Shown: piece after piece, positions 43,719 to 53,364 of the stretch
Position numbering within the stretch: position 1 is the stretch's first letter
How the letters are laid out: each line of letters starts with the position of its first letter
Source: Brucella pecoris
GTDB taxonomy: Bacteria > Pseudomonadota > Alphaproteobacteria > Rhizobiales > Rhizobiaceae
Direction of reading: 5' to 3'
Assembly (NCBI RefSeq): GCF_006376675.1
Contig: NZ_VEWK01000005.1
Location: 124,001 to 188,000, forward strand
Length of the DNA: 64,000 nucleotides
The notes under the pieces: model-generated
The model's input: only the letters and a program-made list of their open reading frames with translations
What the model was told of the DNA's origin: nothing
Database searches by the model: none
Translations under genes and position numbers: made by a program

Positions 43719-45259
43719 GCGCCGCTCCAAAAATTGAAGGCAAAAACGGCGATGTCGTTCTTGCCGCGCACAACGTCGCCAAATCCTACGGTCGCATTCA
43801 TGCCCTGAAGGGCGTGAATTTCGAAATCCGTCGTGGCCAGGTCACGACACTTTTCGGCGAAAACGGTGCCGGAAAATCGACGCTGATGAAGGTGCTTTCC
43901 GGCGTCATCCAGCCGACCTCCGGCACGATCATTCTCGATGGCGAACCGGTGACGTTTAACTCGTCTACTGAAGCGCGCGACCGCGGCATCTCGATCATCC
44001 ATCAGGAGCTAAGCCTCGCGCCGAACATGAACGTGCGCGACAATATCTTCATGGGACGCGAAATCCGCACCGCCACTGGCGTTGATTTTGCCGAGGAAGA
44101 ACGGCTGACACGTGAGCTTCTGAAGGAATTGGAAGAAGACATCGACCCGCTGACGCCGGTCGAGGAACTGCGCCTTGGCCAGCAGCAGGTCGTGGAAATC
44201 GCCCGCGCTCTTTCGGTCAATTCGCGCATTCTCATCATGGATGAGCCGACATCGGCGCTCAGCGCCTCGGAAGTCGAGGTCCTGTTCAAGGTGATCCGCG
44301 ACCTGACGGCGCGTGGTGTGGCCATCGTCTACATTTCGCACCATCTGGAAGAAGCGCTGCAGATCACCAATCATGCGGTGGTGCTGCGCGACGGCACCAT
44401 GACGGCCTATGCACCGCGCGAGGAAATCGATCTGGAATGGATCGTGCGCAACATGGTTGGCGCAAACTTCGATCTGGGTTCGCCTCCGACCGGATATGAC
44501 TGGGGCGACGTGGCGCTCTCCGTGGAGAACCTGACGGTTCCCGATCCGGGCGGCGCGGGCTTCGCGCTCGTCGACCGCATGTCGCTCGATGTTCGGGCTG
44601 GTGAAATTGTCTGCATTTATGGCCTCATGGGCGCAGGCCGCACCGAACTTCTGGAAACCGTCGCCGGTCGCCTCAAGGCAAGCGGTGGACGTGTTGTTCT
44701 GAAAGGGCAGGACGTCTCCAGCCTCACCATCGCGCAGCGCATCGAGAAGGGGCTTGTGCTGGTGCCGGAAGATCGCCAGCGCGACGGTCTCGTTCAGACG
44801 ATGACGGTCGGCAGAAACCTGTCGCTCGCCAGCATTGCCGAAATGACGAAGGGGCTGTTCACGTCGCGCAAGCGCGAAAAACAGATCGTCGATCAGTCGA
44901 TCAAGAATGTGCACATCAAGACGGATGGCGGCGAAGCGGCAATCGGTTCGCTTTCCGGCGGCAACCAGCAGAAGGTCGTGATCGGCAAGATGCTGGCGAC
45001 CGAGCCAGAGGTCATCCTGCTCGATGAGCCAAGTCGCGGCATCGACATCGGGGCGAAGGCCGAAGTGTTCAAGCTTTTGGCCGAAAAGGCGAAGCAGGGG
45101 CTGGCCGTTGTCTATACGACATCGGAAGTCGGTGAATGCCTCAGCATCGCGCACCGTATCATCGTCATGCACCGTGGACGCATCTCCGCCGAATTCGGAT
45201 CGGACGTGTCCAAGGAAAAGATCATGGCCGCCTCGGGCGAAGCCATGGTCGGTCATTAA
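43715..45259 (+). CDS. eryE: Erythritol ABC importer, ATPase (EryE)
   Basis: A 514-residue double ATPase of the RbsA/XylG type. Domain 1 (about 10-250) has a full Walker A GENGAGKST, signature LRLGQQQ and Walker B ILIMDEPTSAL. Domain 2 (about 265-505) has a degenerate Walker A GLMGAGRTE, a normal signature SLSGGNQQK and VILLDEPSRGID, as usual for the family. It powers uptake through EryF. Assignment to erythritol rests on its position divergent from eryABCD, as in Brucella. Confidence 0.93.
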   Translation: MSAAPKIEGKNGDVVLAAHNVAKSYGRIHALKGVNFEIRRGQVTTLFGENGAGKSTLMKVLSGVIQPTSGTIILDGEPVTFNSSTEARDRGISIIHQELSLAPNMNVRDNIFMGREIRTATGVDFAEEERLTRELLKELEEDIDPLTPVEELRLGQQQVVEIARALSVNSRILIMDEPTSALSASEVEVLFKVIRDLTARGVAIVYISHHLEEALQITNHAVVLRDGTMTAYAPREEIDLEWIVRNMVGANFDLGSPPTGYDWGDVALSVENLTVPDPGGAGFALVDRMSLDVRAGEIVCIYGLMGAGRTELLETVAGRLKASGGRVVLKGQDVSSLTIAQRIEKGLVLVPEDRQRDGLVQTMTVGRNLSLASIAEMTKGLFTSRKREKQIVDQSIKNVHIKTDGGEAAIGSLSGGNQQKVVIGKMLATEPEVILLDEPSRGIDIGAKAEVFKLLAEKAKQGLAVVYTTSEVGECLSIAHRIIVMHRGRISAEFGSDVSKEKIMAASGEAMVGH

Positions 45260-45282
45260 AATAATCATGGAGCACTGATAGA

Positions 45283-46323
45283 ATGTCAGTCACGAGCACC
45301 AACAAAGAAACAGCGGCTCCGAACGGCGCGAAGCGGAAACCCGGTATCGTGCATCTGCTGCTCGAAGGTCGTGCATTTTTTGCGCTGATCGCGATCATTG
45401 CAGTTTTCTCGTTCCTTTCGCCTTATTATTTCACGGTCGACAACTTCCTCATCATGTCGTCGCACGTCGCCATTTTCGGTCTGCTTGCCATCGGCATGCT
45501 GCTCGTCATCCTCAATGGCGGCATCGATCTTTCTGTCGGCTCCACACTGGGACTGGCAGGCGTGGTTGCGGGCTTCCTGATGCAGGGCGTGACGCTGCAG
45601 GAATTCGGCATCATCCTCTATTTTCCGGTCTGGGCCGTGGTCCTCATCACCTGCGCGCTTGGCGCTTTCGTGGGAGCGGTCAATGGTGTGCTGATCGCCT
45701 ATCTGCGCGTTCCAGCCTTCGTCGCGACGCTTGGCGTTCTCTATTGCGCGCGCGGTGTGGCGCTGCTGATGACCAATGGCCTGACCTACAACAATCTTGG
45801 CGGACGTCCAGAGCTTGGCAATACCGGCTTTGACTGGCTCGGTTTCAACAAGCTTTTCGGCGTGCCGATTGGCGTTCTTGTTCTGGCGGTTCTCGCCATT
45901 ATCTGCGCCATCGTTCTCAACCGCACTGCATTCGGCCGCTGGCTCTATGCATCGGGCGGCAATGAACGTGCGGCTGAACTGTCCGGCGTTCCGGTCAAGC
46001 GCGTCAAGGTGTCGGTCTATGTCATTTCCGGCATCTGCGCTGCCATCGCGGGTCTGGTTCTTTCTTCGCAGCTTACGTCGGCTGGTCCGACGGCAGGCAC
46101 CACCTATGAACTGACGGCAATCGCTGCTGTGGTTATCGGTGGCGCTGCGCTCACTGGGGGGCGCGGTACTATCCAGGGCACACTTCTCGGCGCCTTCGTG
46201 ATTGGTTTCCTTTCCGACGGCCTCGTGATTATCGGTGTGTCCTCCTACTGGCAGACCGTCTTTACCGGCGCGGTGATCGTGCTCGCGGTTCTGCTCAACA
46301 GCATTCAATACTCCCGGCGATGA
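45283..46323 (+). CDS. eryF: Erythritol ABC importer, permease (EryF)
   Basis: A 346-residue RbsC/AraH-type permease with eight to ten membrane helices and the family motif GGIDLSVGSTLGLAGV (about residues 78-93), as well as GGAALTGGRGTIQGTLLGA, the ATPase-coupling region. It forms a dimer in the inner membrane working with EryE and EryG. It starts 24 bases after eryE. Confidence 0.93.
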   Translation: MSVTSTNKETAAPNGAKRKPGIVHLLLEGRAFFALIAIIAVFSFLSPYYFTVDNFLIMSSHVAIFGLLAIGMLLVILNGGIDLSVGSTLGLAGVVAGFLMQGVTLQEFGIILYFPVWAVVLITCALGAFVGAVNGVLIAYLRVPAFVATLGVLYCARGVALLMTNGLTYNNLGGRPELGNTGFDWLGFNKLFGVPIGVLVLAVLAIICAIVLNRTAFGRWLYASGGNERAAELSGVPVKRVKVSVYVISGICAAIAGLVLSSQLTSAGPTAGTTYELTAIAAVVIGGAALTGGRGTIQGTLLGAFVIGFLSDGLVIIGVSSYWQTVFTGAVIVLAVLLNSIQYSRR

Positions 46324-46485
46324 TCGATAGCGGCTCTGTCCACCGTTCCGGGCGGAGCCGCAGAAACATCCGGGTGTATCGAACGGTTTCCAGGAAGGCG
46401 CACCATCTCGAAAACGGCCCAATGGAAATAAGTACCGCCGGGGAACCGGCATAACGCAAATGAAAAACGTCAAGGGAGTGAGACT

Positions 46486-47433
46486 ATGTTCAAGAAGGGT
46501 ATGCGCGTTCTGTTCGCCGCTGCGGCAGCGTTGCCTCTCATCGCCAGCACGGCCTGGGCCGAAGGATTGATGACGATCATCGTCAACGATCCGTCCAACC
46601 CGTACTGGTACACCGAAGGTGAAATCGCCAAGAAGACCGCCGAAGGTCTCGGTTACAAGGCTGTTGTCGGTGGCCACAAGGGCGACACCAACACCGAAAG
46701 CAACCTGATCGACACGGCTATCACCAACAAGTCGGTTGCCATTATTCTCGATCCGGCCAATGCGGACGGTTCGGTTGGTGCGGTCAAGCGTGCAATCGCC
46801 GCCAATATCCCGGTTTTCCTCGTCAATGCGGAAATCAACCAGGAAGGTCTGGCCAAGGCGCAGCTCGTTTCCAACAACGCACAGGGCGCCGCTATCGGTG
46901 CGACCCAGTGGGTCGAAAGCGTTGGCGACAAGGGCAAGTATGTCGAACTGTTCGGTTCGCCATCGGACAACAACGCCGCAACGCGTTCGAACGGCTATGA
47001 AACCGTTCTGTCGCAGTATCCGGACCTGGTGAAGGCCGGTCAGGACGTCGCCAACTGGGATCGCACCCAGGGCCACGACAAGATGCAGGCGCTGCTTCAG
47101 GCCAATCCGGACATTATCGGCGTTATCTCCGGCAATGACGAAATGGCTCTGGGCGCGATTGCTGCTCTGAAGAAGGCTGGCAAGCTGGATCAGGTGAAGG
47201 TTGGCGGTTTCGACGGTTCGCCGGATGCGGTTGCCGCCATCAAGGCCGGTGAACTGCAGTACACTGTTCTTCAGCCTGTTGCCGTGTTTTCGGAAGCTGC
47301 CGTCAAGCAGGCCGACAACTTCATCAAGACCGGCAAGACCGGTGTGGATCAGGAAAAGCAGCTCTTCGACTGCATCCTGATCACCAAGGACAATGTCGAC
47401 AAGTACACCTCGCCGTTCGTTCTCGAACAGTAA
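46486..47433 (+). CDS. eryG: Erythritol ABC importer, periplasmic binding protein (EryG)
   Basis: A 315-residue ribose-type binding protein with a signal peptide (MFKKGMRVLFAAAAALPLIA, cleavage after STAWA). The mature protein starts EGLMTIIVNDPSNPYWYTEGE, and the hinge segments GVISGNDEMALGA and VGGFDGSPDAV are clear. It delivers the polyol to EryEF. A 162-base spacer with a GCCGGGG-type inverted repeat separates it from eryF, perhaps for higher expression of the binding protein. The ATG follows AAGGGAG. Confidence 0.93.
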   Translation: MFKKGMRVLFAAAAALPLIASTAWAEGLMTIIVNDPSNPYWYTEGEIAKKTAEGLGYKAVVGGHKGDTNTESNLIDTAITNKSVAIILDPANADGSVGAVKRAIAANIPVFLVNAEINQEGLAKAQLVSNNAQGAAIGATQWVESVGDKGKYVELFGSPSDNNAATRSNGYETVLSQYPDLVKAGQDVANWDRTQGHDKMQALLQANPDIIGVISGNDEMALGAIAALKKAGKLDQVKVGGFDGSPDAVAAIKAGELQYTVLQPVAVFSEAAVKQADNFIKTGKTGVDQEKQLFDCILITKDNVDKYTSPFVLEQ

Positions 47434-47446
47434 GGTTTGAACAAGG

Positions 47447-47482
47447 CGCATCCCGTAAGCAGAAACACTTTCGGGGTGCGCA
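47447..47482 (+). repeat. Truncated RIME-like hairpin after eryG
   Basis: CGCATCCCG near 47448-47455 pairs with CGGGGTGCG near 47472-47480 around a short loop that keeps the AACACTTTCG stretch of the short-type RIME-like repeats. It looks like a shortened copy and may work as a terminator or 3' stabiliser for the transporter transcript. Confidence 0.5.
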
Positions 47483-47566
47483 TTTCCAGAAGTCCCACGC
47501 AATATAGGGCCTATCAGGCGATTCCAAAGCTTTCGGAACGCGCAAGCAAGGGGACAAGTGACAGGC

Positions 47567-48427
47567 ATGGCAGTGAGCAACAAAGCAAGCATTGACAAGC
47601 TGATGACGGAGCAGGTGCCGAACGACAGCCGGCATGCGCGTCAGCTCGTCCGGCGCCAGCAGATTGCGGAAACTGTAATGGCTGAAGGCTCGATGCGTAT
47701 CGAGGACCTCACCGAACGGTTCGGCATCAGCCTGATGACAGCGCATCGCGACGTCGATGAACTGGTGAGCCGCGGGCTGTTTCGCAAGTCGCGCGGCATC
47801 GTGTCGGCTGCGCCGACAAGCCTGATCGAGGCAAGCGATCTTTACCGCGTCACGCGCCAATCGGAAGAAAAGAAACTGATCGCCGAAGCTGCAATGCAGT
47901 TCGTTGAGCCGGGACAGGCCATTTTCTTCGACGATTCCACCACCGTTCTGCAGATGGTGCCGCATCTTCCGGGCAAGGGGCCGCTCACCGTCATCACCAA
48001 CTCGCTGATCCTGATGAACGAGGTGCGTGACATCAAGGATGTGACGCTGCTCGGTCTTGGCGGTCAGCTCTATAACTGGTGCAACGCTTTTGTGGGCGGC
48101 ATGACGATCCACGAAATTCGCCGTCTTCGCGCCGATGTGGCCTTCATTTCGATTGCGGCGATCACCGACGATCTTTTGTTTCACCAATCCCCGGAAATGG
48201 TGGAAACCAAGCGTGCCATGCTGGACTGCGCCGCCAAGTGCATCCTTCTGGCCGATCACACCAAGTTCGAGCGCAGGGCCCTGCACAATTTCGGTGCGCT
48301 CAGCGACTTCGACGTCGTCATCGTCGATGAGAATACGCCTTTCGCGCATATCGAGCGCATGGAGGCGCAAGGCATCAATGTGGTGGTTGCCCGCGCCAAT
48401 GCCCGGACAAGCGGGAAGCAAGAATAG
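47567..48427 (+). CDS. DeoR-family regulator, second copy
   Basis: About 286 residues: DeoR helix-turn-helix at about residues 30-85 (IEDLTERFGISLMTAHRDVDELVSRG) and a DeoRC sugar-phosphate sensor domain with GGQLYNWCNAFVGG and ADHTKFERRALHNFG. It is only distantly similar to the DeoR protein of the ery operon. Start ATG at 47567; a GTG at 47558 is also in frame and the AAGGGGA site is poorly spaced for both. It precedes the second kinase and dehydrogenase genes by 29 bases and probably controls them and possibly the transporter. Confidence 0.9.
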   Translation: MAVSNKASIDKLMTEQVPNDSRHARQLVRRQQIAETVMAEGSMRIEDLTERFGISLMTAHRDVDELVSRGLFRKSRGIVSAAPTSLIEASDLYRVTRQSEEKKLIAEAAMQFVEPGQAIFFDDSTTVLQMVPHLPGKGPLTVITNSLILMNEVRDIKDVTLLGLGGQLYNWCNAFVGGMTIHEIRRLRADVAFISIAAITDDLLFHQSPEMVETKRAMLDCAAKCILLADHTKFERRALHNFGALSDFDVVIVDENTPFAHIERMEAQGINVVVARANARTSGKQE

Positions 48428-48456
48428 CCCGCGCATATTTATCAGGAATACGATCC

Positions 48457-49971
48457 ATGCCCTCTCTGCTCGGAATCGACAGCGGACTGACCGTTACCAA
48501 AGCCGTATTGTTCGATATTGACGGAACCACCCTTGCCGTCGCGCGTCGCCGCGTGGCGCAATCCTTTCCGCGAGCGCGCCATGTCGAACGCGACATGGAT
48601 GAATTCTGGAATGCAACCGCCGATGCGATTGCCGAAGCGATTGCCAGAAGCGGGCGGCCTGCTTCCGACATTCTGGCCATCGCCACCACCGCCCATGGTG
48701 ATGGCATCTATATGCTGGACAAGGACCACCGTCCGCTTGGCGCAGGCATATTGTCGCTCGACAGTCGCGCCGGTGATATTGCGGAGCGCTGGGTCGATAG
48801 CCCCGTTGCAGAGCAGGCCATTGCTATCACCGGTCAGTTGCCCCATGCGTCGGCCCCATCCGCTATTCTGGCATGGGTAAAGGAAAACGAACCGGACCGC
48901 TATCGCCGCATCGCGCATGTGATTGCCTGCAAGGACTGGCTGCGCTTTTGTCTCACCGGCGACGTTGGCACGGATCGCACCGAAGCGTCGACCTCCTTTA
49001 CCGATGTGAACACGCAGGATTATTCGAAAGCGGCGTTGGCCTTGTTCGGGCTCGACGCACTTTGGGATGCGCTGCCGCCCATGTCGCGTTCCGATGAAAT
49101 CGTCGGCAGTGTCTCTACCGAATGCGCGGAGCGCACCGGCCTCGTTGCCGGTACACCGGTCGTCGGTGGCCTTCATGACGTGACCGCCTCGGCGCTTGGC
49201 GTCGGCGGACTTGGCATCGGGACCGTTGCTGTGGTTGCCGGAACCTATTCGATCAACGAAACGCTGTCGTCCGAACCGCGCGTCGACAAAAGCTGGTTTT
49301 GCCGTAACGGCATTGCGCCGGGCGAATGGAACAACATGTCGATCTCGCCCGCATCGACGGCCAATTACGACTGGTTCCTCGACAAGCTCTGCCCGTCGGA
49401 ACGACGCGAGGCGGAAGAAACGGGGCGCTCGATCCACGATATGCTGCGCCCGGAAATCGATGCGGCATTGGCAAAGCCTTCGACAGCACTATTCCATCCC
49501 TATCTCTTCGGTTCGCCCTATGGGGCAATGGCGAGCGGCGCTTTTTTCGGTTTGCGCGGCTGGCAGGACCGGGGCGACATGCTGCGCGCGATATGGGAAG
49601 GCATTGCCTTCAATCATCGTATCCATGTCGATCATCTGAAGGATGGTTTCGCAATCTCTGCAGCGCGTCTCACCGGTGGCGTATCGCGCAGCCCGGCTTT
49701 CGCGCAGATGTTTGCCAATGTTCTTGGCATGCCCGTTACCGTCACGGATACGGACGAAGCTGCGGCGTGGGGTGCGGCGCTCTGCGCGGGCAGGGGAGCC
49801 GGTGTTTTCGCCGATGTCTACAGCGATCCGCGCGATCTCGATGCCATAGGCCGCACCTATGAACCGGATGCCGGACGAAGCACGCTTTATGAAAAGCGTT
49901 ATGCGCTTTTCAAGGAAATCGCATCGGCACTCGGGCCGATCTGGCCGAAGATCGAAGCCCTCACGGATTGA
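48457..49971 (+). CDS. FGGY-family polyol/carbohydrate kinase, second copy
   Basis: A 504-residue FGGY kinase (LLGIDSGLTVTKAVLFDIDG at residues 4-23; ATP-site block RLTGGVSRSPAFAQMFANVLG near 405-425). It is as long as EryA but clearly a different subgroup, with a central region closer to xylulose- or ribulose-kinase-like proteins. Lying between a DeoR gene and a GlpD-like dehydrogenase gene, it could phosphorylate a polyol or ketose other than erythritol, brought in by EryEFG or another importer. Substrate unknown. Confidence 0.88.
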   Translation: MPSLLGIDSGLTVTKAVLFDIDGTTLAVARRRVAQSFPRARHVERDMDEFWNATADAIAEAIARSGRPASDILAIATTAHGDGIYMLDKDHRPLGAGILSLDSRAGDIAERWVDSPVAEQAIAITGQLPHASAPSAILAWVKENEPDRYRRIAHVIACKDWLRFCLTGDVGTDRTEASTSFTDVNTQDYSKAALALFGLDALWDALPPMSRSDEIVGSVSTECAERTGLVAGTPVVGGLHDVTASALGVGGLGIGTVAVVAGTYSINETLSSEPRVDKSWFCRNGIAPGEWNNMSISPASTANYDWFLDKLCPSERREAEETGRSIHDMLRPEIDAALAKPSTALFHPYLFGSPYGAMASGAFFGLRGWQDRGDMLRAIWEGIAFNHRIHVDHLKDGFAISAARLTGGVSRSPAFAQMFANVLGMPVTVTDTDEAAAWGAALCAGRGAGVFADVYSDPRDLDAIGRTYEPDAGRSTLYEKRYALFKEIASALGPIWPKIEALTD

Positions 49972-50015
49972 AATAAACGGCGTGTCCCGCGCCTTAGCGA
50001 CGTAAAGACAGTAAG

Positions 50016-51743
50016 ATGAATGATTTCGTAGGCAATGCCGGAATGAAAAGCCGCATCGGACAACTGGAGGCCGAGGGTGTGGACGTTCTCATCCTTGGCG
50101 CGGGCATCAATGGTGCAGGGCTTTATCGCGATCTGAGCGAGCAGGGCGTGAGCTGTCTCATCGTGGACAAGGCGGATTTTGGGTCCGGCACAAGTGCCGC
50201 GCCATCGCGGCTTATTCACGGTGGTCTGAAATATCTTGAAACCGGCGAATTCGGGCTCGTGGCCCAGTCGACGCTGGAACGCAATCTGCTTCTGAAGAAC
50301 GCACCTCACAATGTCGAACCGCTGCCGACTTTCATTCCGGTCTTTTCGTGGACAAAGGGTATTCCTGCGGCGCTCCGCACCTTGTTCGGATCGACGACCG
50401 CACCACGCAGCCGTGGCGCTGTGCTCATCAAGATCGGTCTGGCGCTTTACGATTACTTTGGCGCACGCGAGCGTGTCATGCCACGCCACCGTTTTCTGCT
50501 GAAGGAGACGGCGACAAAGGAAATGCCCTATATCACGCCCGCAATCGTGGCAGGCGGCATCTACCATGATGCGAAGGTCAGCCAGCCGGAACGTCTGGTC
50601 TATGAGCTCGTCAGTGACGGCTTGCGCGCCAATCCGAAAAGTGCCGCAGCCAATTTTACGGCACTGGTTTCCGCCGAAAACGGTGTGATCGGTTTTGAAG
50701 GGCCGGATGGCAAGACATTCACCGTCAGGCCGAAGCTGGTCATCAACGCAGCTGGACCATGGATCGACCGGGTCAATGCTGCGCTCGGCAAGCCGACCAA
50801 GATGATCGGCGGCACCAAGGGGTCGCATATTCTTGTCGATCATCCCGAACTGGTGAAGAGCCTCAATGGACGAATGATCTATTTCGAGGCGGATGACGGA
50901 CGTATCTGCCTTGTCTACGACTATCACGGCTTGGCACTGGTCGGTTCCACCGACATTCCGTCGGATGATCCGGACAATGTACGCTGCGACGACCCTGAAA
51001 CCGACTATTTCATCGACAGCCTGCGTTCGCTGTTGCCGAAACTCAAATTCGACCGCAGCCAGATCGTCTATACCTATAGCGGCATTCGTCCGCTTCCGGC
51101 TTCCAATGCTTCCGAACCGGGCCTTATCAGCCGCGATCATTCCGCGCCTGTGATCGAGCCGGACAGTGATCGGCCATTTGCGATCATTTCGCTTGTTGGC
51201 GGCAAGTGGACCACATTCCGCGGCTTTGCCGAGGAAGTGGCCGACAAGGTTCTTGGGCGTTTCGGTCAGGCCCGGCAGGTTTCAACGCGCAACCTCCCTA
51301 TAGGCGGCGGCAGGGACTATCCGTCCGATGATCGCGCCCGCAAGGCTTGGGTGACGACATATGCCACCGAAACAAAGTTGTCCGCCGCACGGGTTGAGAC
51401 ATTGTTGAAGCGCTATGGCAGCACGGCCCTGCCGATCCTCCGGGAGGAAGCAGAAGCAACGGTCGCGATGCTGCCTGAAACCGACACGGTCAGCGCGACG
51501 GAAATCGCATGGATCGCACGCAACGAGCTTGTCGTGCATCTGGCGGACGTCGTTTTGCGGCGCACCACGCTTGCTATCGACGGGGCGCTGACGACCGGCA
51601 ATCTCGCTGCAATCGCCGATATTCTGGCGCGGGAGCTTGGCTGGGACGATGCGCGCAAGGCGCAGGAAATCGAAGCGGTCAACACAGAGCTTGAGAAACG
51701 GCATAACGTGATTTTGCAGCGGGACCCCGCCAAAAGGCGCTGA
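50016..51743 (+). CDS. GlpD-family FAD-dependent polyol-phosphate dehydrogenase, second copy
   Basis: A 575-residue FAD dehydrogenase of the GlpA/GlpD family: VDVLILGAGINGAGLYRDLSEQG near residues 23-45 (nucleotide fold), SRLIHGGLKYLETGEFGL, and GGKWTTFRGFAEEVADKVL in the C-terminal half. It is longer than EryB (502 residues) by a C-terminal region. With the preceding kinase it would make a kinase/dehydrogenase pair like EryA/EryB but for another substrate (inference). Its TGA stop codon (51741-51743) is the first triplet of a RIME-like element. The ATG at 50016 has only a weak ribosome site; ATG at 50043 is possible. Confidence 0.88.
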   Translation: MNDFVGNAGMKSRIGQLEAEGVDVLILGAGINGAGLYRDLSEQGVSCLIVDKADFGSGTSAAPSRLIHGGLKYLETGEFGLVAQSTLERNLLLKNAPHNVEPLPTFIPVFSWTKGIPAALRTLFGSTTAPRSRGAVLIKIGLALYDYFGARERVMPRHRFLLKETATKEMPYITPAIVAGGIYHDAKVSQPERLVYELVSDGLRANPKSAAANFTALVSAENGVIGFEGPDGKTFTVRPKLVINAAGPWIDRVNAALGKPTKMIGGTKGSHILVDHPELVKSLNGRMIYFEADDGRICLVYDYHGLALVGSTDIPSDDPDNVRCDDPETDYFIDSLRSLLPKLKFDRSQIVYTYSGIRPLPASNASEPGLISRDHSAPVIEPDSDRPFAIISLVGGKWTTFRGFAEEVADKVLGRFGQARQVSTRNLPIGGGRDYPSDDRARKAWVTTYATETKLSAARVETLLKRYGSTALPILREEAEATVAMLPETDTVSATEIAWIARNELVVHLADVVLRRTTLAIDGALTTGNLAAIADILARELGWDDARKAQEIEAVNTELEKRHNVILQRDPAKRR

Positions 51744-51824
51744 ACAGTCCGTGAAGTTGTTCTATCCATTTGCTTGACGCGCATCTTGTTCCGAAAACTG
51801 TTTCACACCTTTCGGGATGCGCTA
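51741..51824 (+). repeat. RIME-like mosaic element, short type, after the second dehydrogenase gene
   Basis: An 84-bp copy of the element at 33871-33954, with GCGCATC (51779-51785) and GATGCGC (51816-51822) as the right-half arms. The left end TGAACA corresponds to TGGAGC of the other copy and gives the TGA stop of the dehydrogenase gene. The left hairpin (TGAACA with TGTTCTA) is less perfect here. Confidence 0.75.
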
Positions 51825-51859
51825 TGTTGCATTGGAACTGAATTCGAAGGAGATGCCTC

Positions 51860-52261
51860 ATGGATATCAAGCGCAATGGAACTGATCCTTCGGGGAAAGG
51901 GCCAGCCGACTGGTTTACGGGCAATGTCCGTATCGATCCGCTGTTTTCTCCCAATAATGCCCGGCGTGCTGCGGCTGCGACCGTGACGTTTGAGCCCGGC
52001 GCGCGCACCGCCTGGCACACGCATCCGCTTGGCCAGACCCTGATCGTGACCGCCGGTCTCGGCCTTGTGCAACGCGAAGGTGGACCGATTGAGGAAATCC
52101 GGCCCGGCGATGTGGTCTGGTTTGAACCGGGCGAGAAGCACTGGCACGGCGCATCCGCGAGCAATGCCATGACCCATATAGCCATTCAGGAACAGCTCGA
52201 CGGCAAAGTCGTCGACTGGATGGAGCATGTCAGCGACGTGCAATATGGCGGTGGCAAATAA
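51860..52261 (+). CDS. Cupin-domain protein
   Basis: A 133-residue single-domain cupin. Motif 1 is [18 protein letters not shown] (metal ligands His53, His55, Gln59 region) and motif 2 is [17 protein letters not shown] with a third histidine. It resembles cupins grouped with carboxymuconolactone decarboxylase-like or hydroxynitrile-lyase-like proteins, which bind manganese or iron. The reaction here is unknown. ATG at 51860 follows AAGGAG. It is a single gene between the RIME-like element and the carnitine-type binding protein. Confidence 0.85.
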   Translation: MDIKRNGTDPSGKGPADWFTGNVRIDPLFSPNNARRAAAATVTFEPGARTAWHTHPLGQTLIVTAGLGLVQREGGPIEEIRPGDVVWFEPGEKHWHGASASNAMTHIAIQEQLDGKVVDWMEHVSDVQYGGGK

Positions 52262-52416
52262 ATTTCGCCCTGGTTTTGCGCAGCTTTCAGAAAACGATCC
52301 GACCGATCAATGGTCAAAGGTTGCGCAAAACGCAAAGATGATTGCGTATATTGCGAACAGGCTTTTCCTGTTTCCCCTATCATGTTGTTCTCAATAAAAA
52401 CAAAGGGGAGAAGGTA

Positions 52417-53352
52417 ATGAAACGCATAGTTCTTTTGCTTGCAGCAAGTGTCGCCAGCCTTGCCAGCGTGCAGGCACATGCCGCTGAAGACGCAAACTGC
52501 AAGGCACCCAAATTCTCCGATGTCGGCTGGACCGACATTACTGCAACGACAGCGCTTGCTTCTTTGCTGCTTGAAAAAGCCGGATATGAACCGCAGACAA
52601 CCATTCTTTCCGTACCCGTTACCTTCCAGTCGCTGGAAAACGGGCAGATCGATATTTTCCTTGGTAACTGGATGCCGCTTCAGGAAGAAGCCCGCAAACC
52701 TTATCTTGAGGGAAAGAAGATTGAGCAGGCCGGGGTGAATCTGGAAGGCGCCAAGATTGGTCTTGCTGCGACGGGCAAGGATCTTGGCATCAAGAACTAC
52801 GCTGATATCGCAAAGTTCAAGGACCAGCTTGGCGGCAAGATCTACGGCATCGAGGCTGGCAGCAGCGCCAACGCCACAATCCAGTCGATGGTCGAGCAGG
52901 ACAAATTTGGCCTGAAAGATTTCCAGCTCGCGGAATCGAGCGAGCAGGCTATGCTTTCGCAAGTCCAGAATGCAGTGCGCAAGGATGAGCCTGTTGTTTT
53001 CTTCGCCTGGACGCCGCATCCGATGAATATTCGTTACAAGCTCACCTATCTCGAAAATGGCGAAAATCTGTTTGGTCCGGACGACGGTGCTGCGACGGTC
53101 GAAACATTGACCCGCAAGGGCTACGCAGCGGATTGCCCTAATGTGTCGCGCTTTCTGTCGAACCTGAAGTTCAACACGGAGATGGAAAGCACGATGATGA
53201 ACATGATCCTGAACGATGGCATGGAAGCGAAAGACGCCGTGACGAAATGGATCAAAGAGAACCCGGCGCAACTGGATGCCTGGCTTGACGGTGTGACGAC
53301 TTTCGACGGCAAGCCAGCACTTGCGGAAGTGAAATCGGGTCTTGGTTTGTAA
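52417..53352 (+). CDS. Choline/carnitine-type ABC binding protein (ChoX/CaiX family)
   Basis: A 311-residue periplasmic binding protein with a signal peptide (MKRIVLLLAASVASLASVQA, cleavage after HA at about 23). It matches the ChoX/CaiX/ProX group, with the quaternary-ammonium pocket region DVGWTDITATTALASLLLEKAGYEPQ and the FAWTPHPMN block. Trp and Tyr residues that clamp the trimethylammonium group are plausible. No permease or ATPase gene is adjacent. With a CdhR-like regulator and carnitine enzymes next door, L-carnitine is the most likely ligand, as for Pseudomonas CaiX (inference). ATG at 52417 follows GGGAGAAGG. Confidence 0.9.
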   Translation: MKRIVLLLAASVASLASVQAHAAEDANCKAPKFSDVGWTDITATTALASLLLEKAGYEPQTTILSVPVTFQSLENGQIDIFLGNWMPLQEEARKPYLEGKKIEQAGVNLEGAKIGLAATGKDLGIKNYADIAKFKDQLGGKIYGIEAGSSANATIQSMVEQDKFGLKDFQLAESSEQAMLSQVQNAVRKDEPVVFFAWTPHPMNIRYKLTYLENGENLFGPDDGAATVETLTRKGYAADCPNVSRFLSNLKFNTEMESTMMNMILNDGMEAKDAVTKWIKENPAQLDAWLDGVTTFDGKPALAEVKSGLGL

Positions 53353-53364
53353 AAAACTGGCCTG

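Noticed and set aside
45286..47598. Open frame of 770 codons opposite eryF and eryG
   Set aside because: Spans two certain genes and their gap on the other strand; no domain or ribosome site; treated as a shadow.
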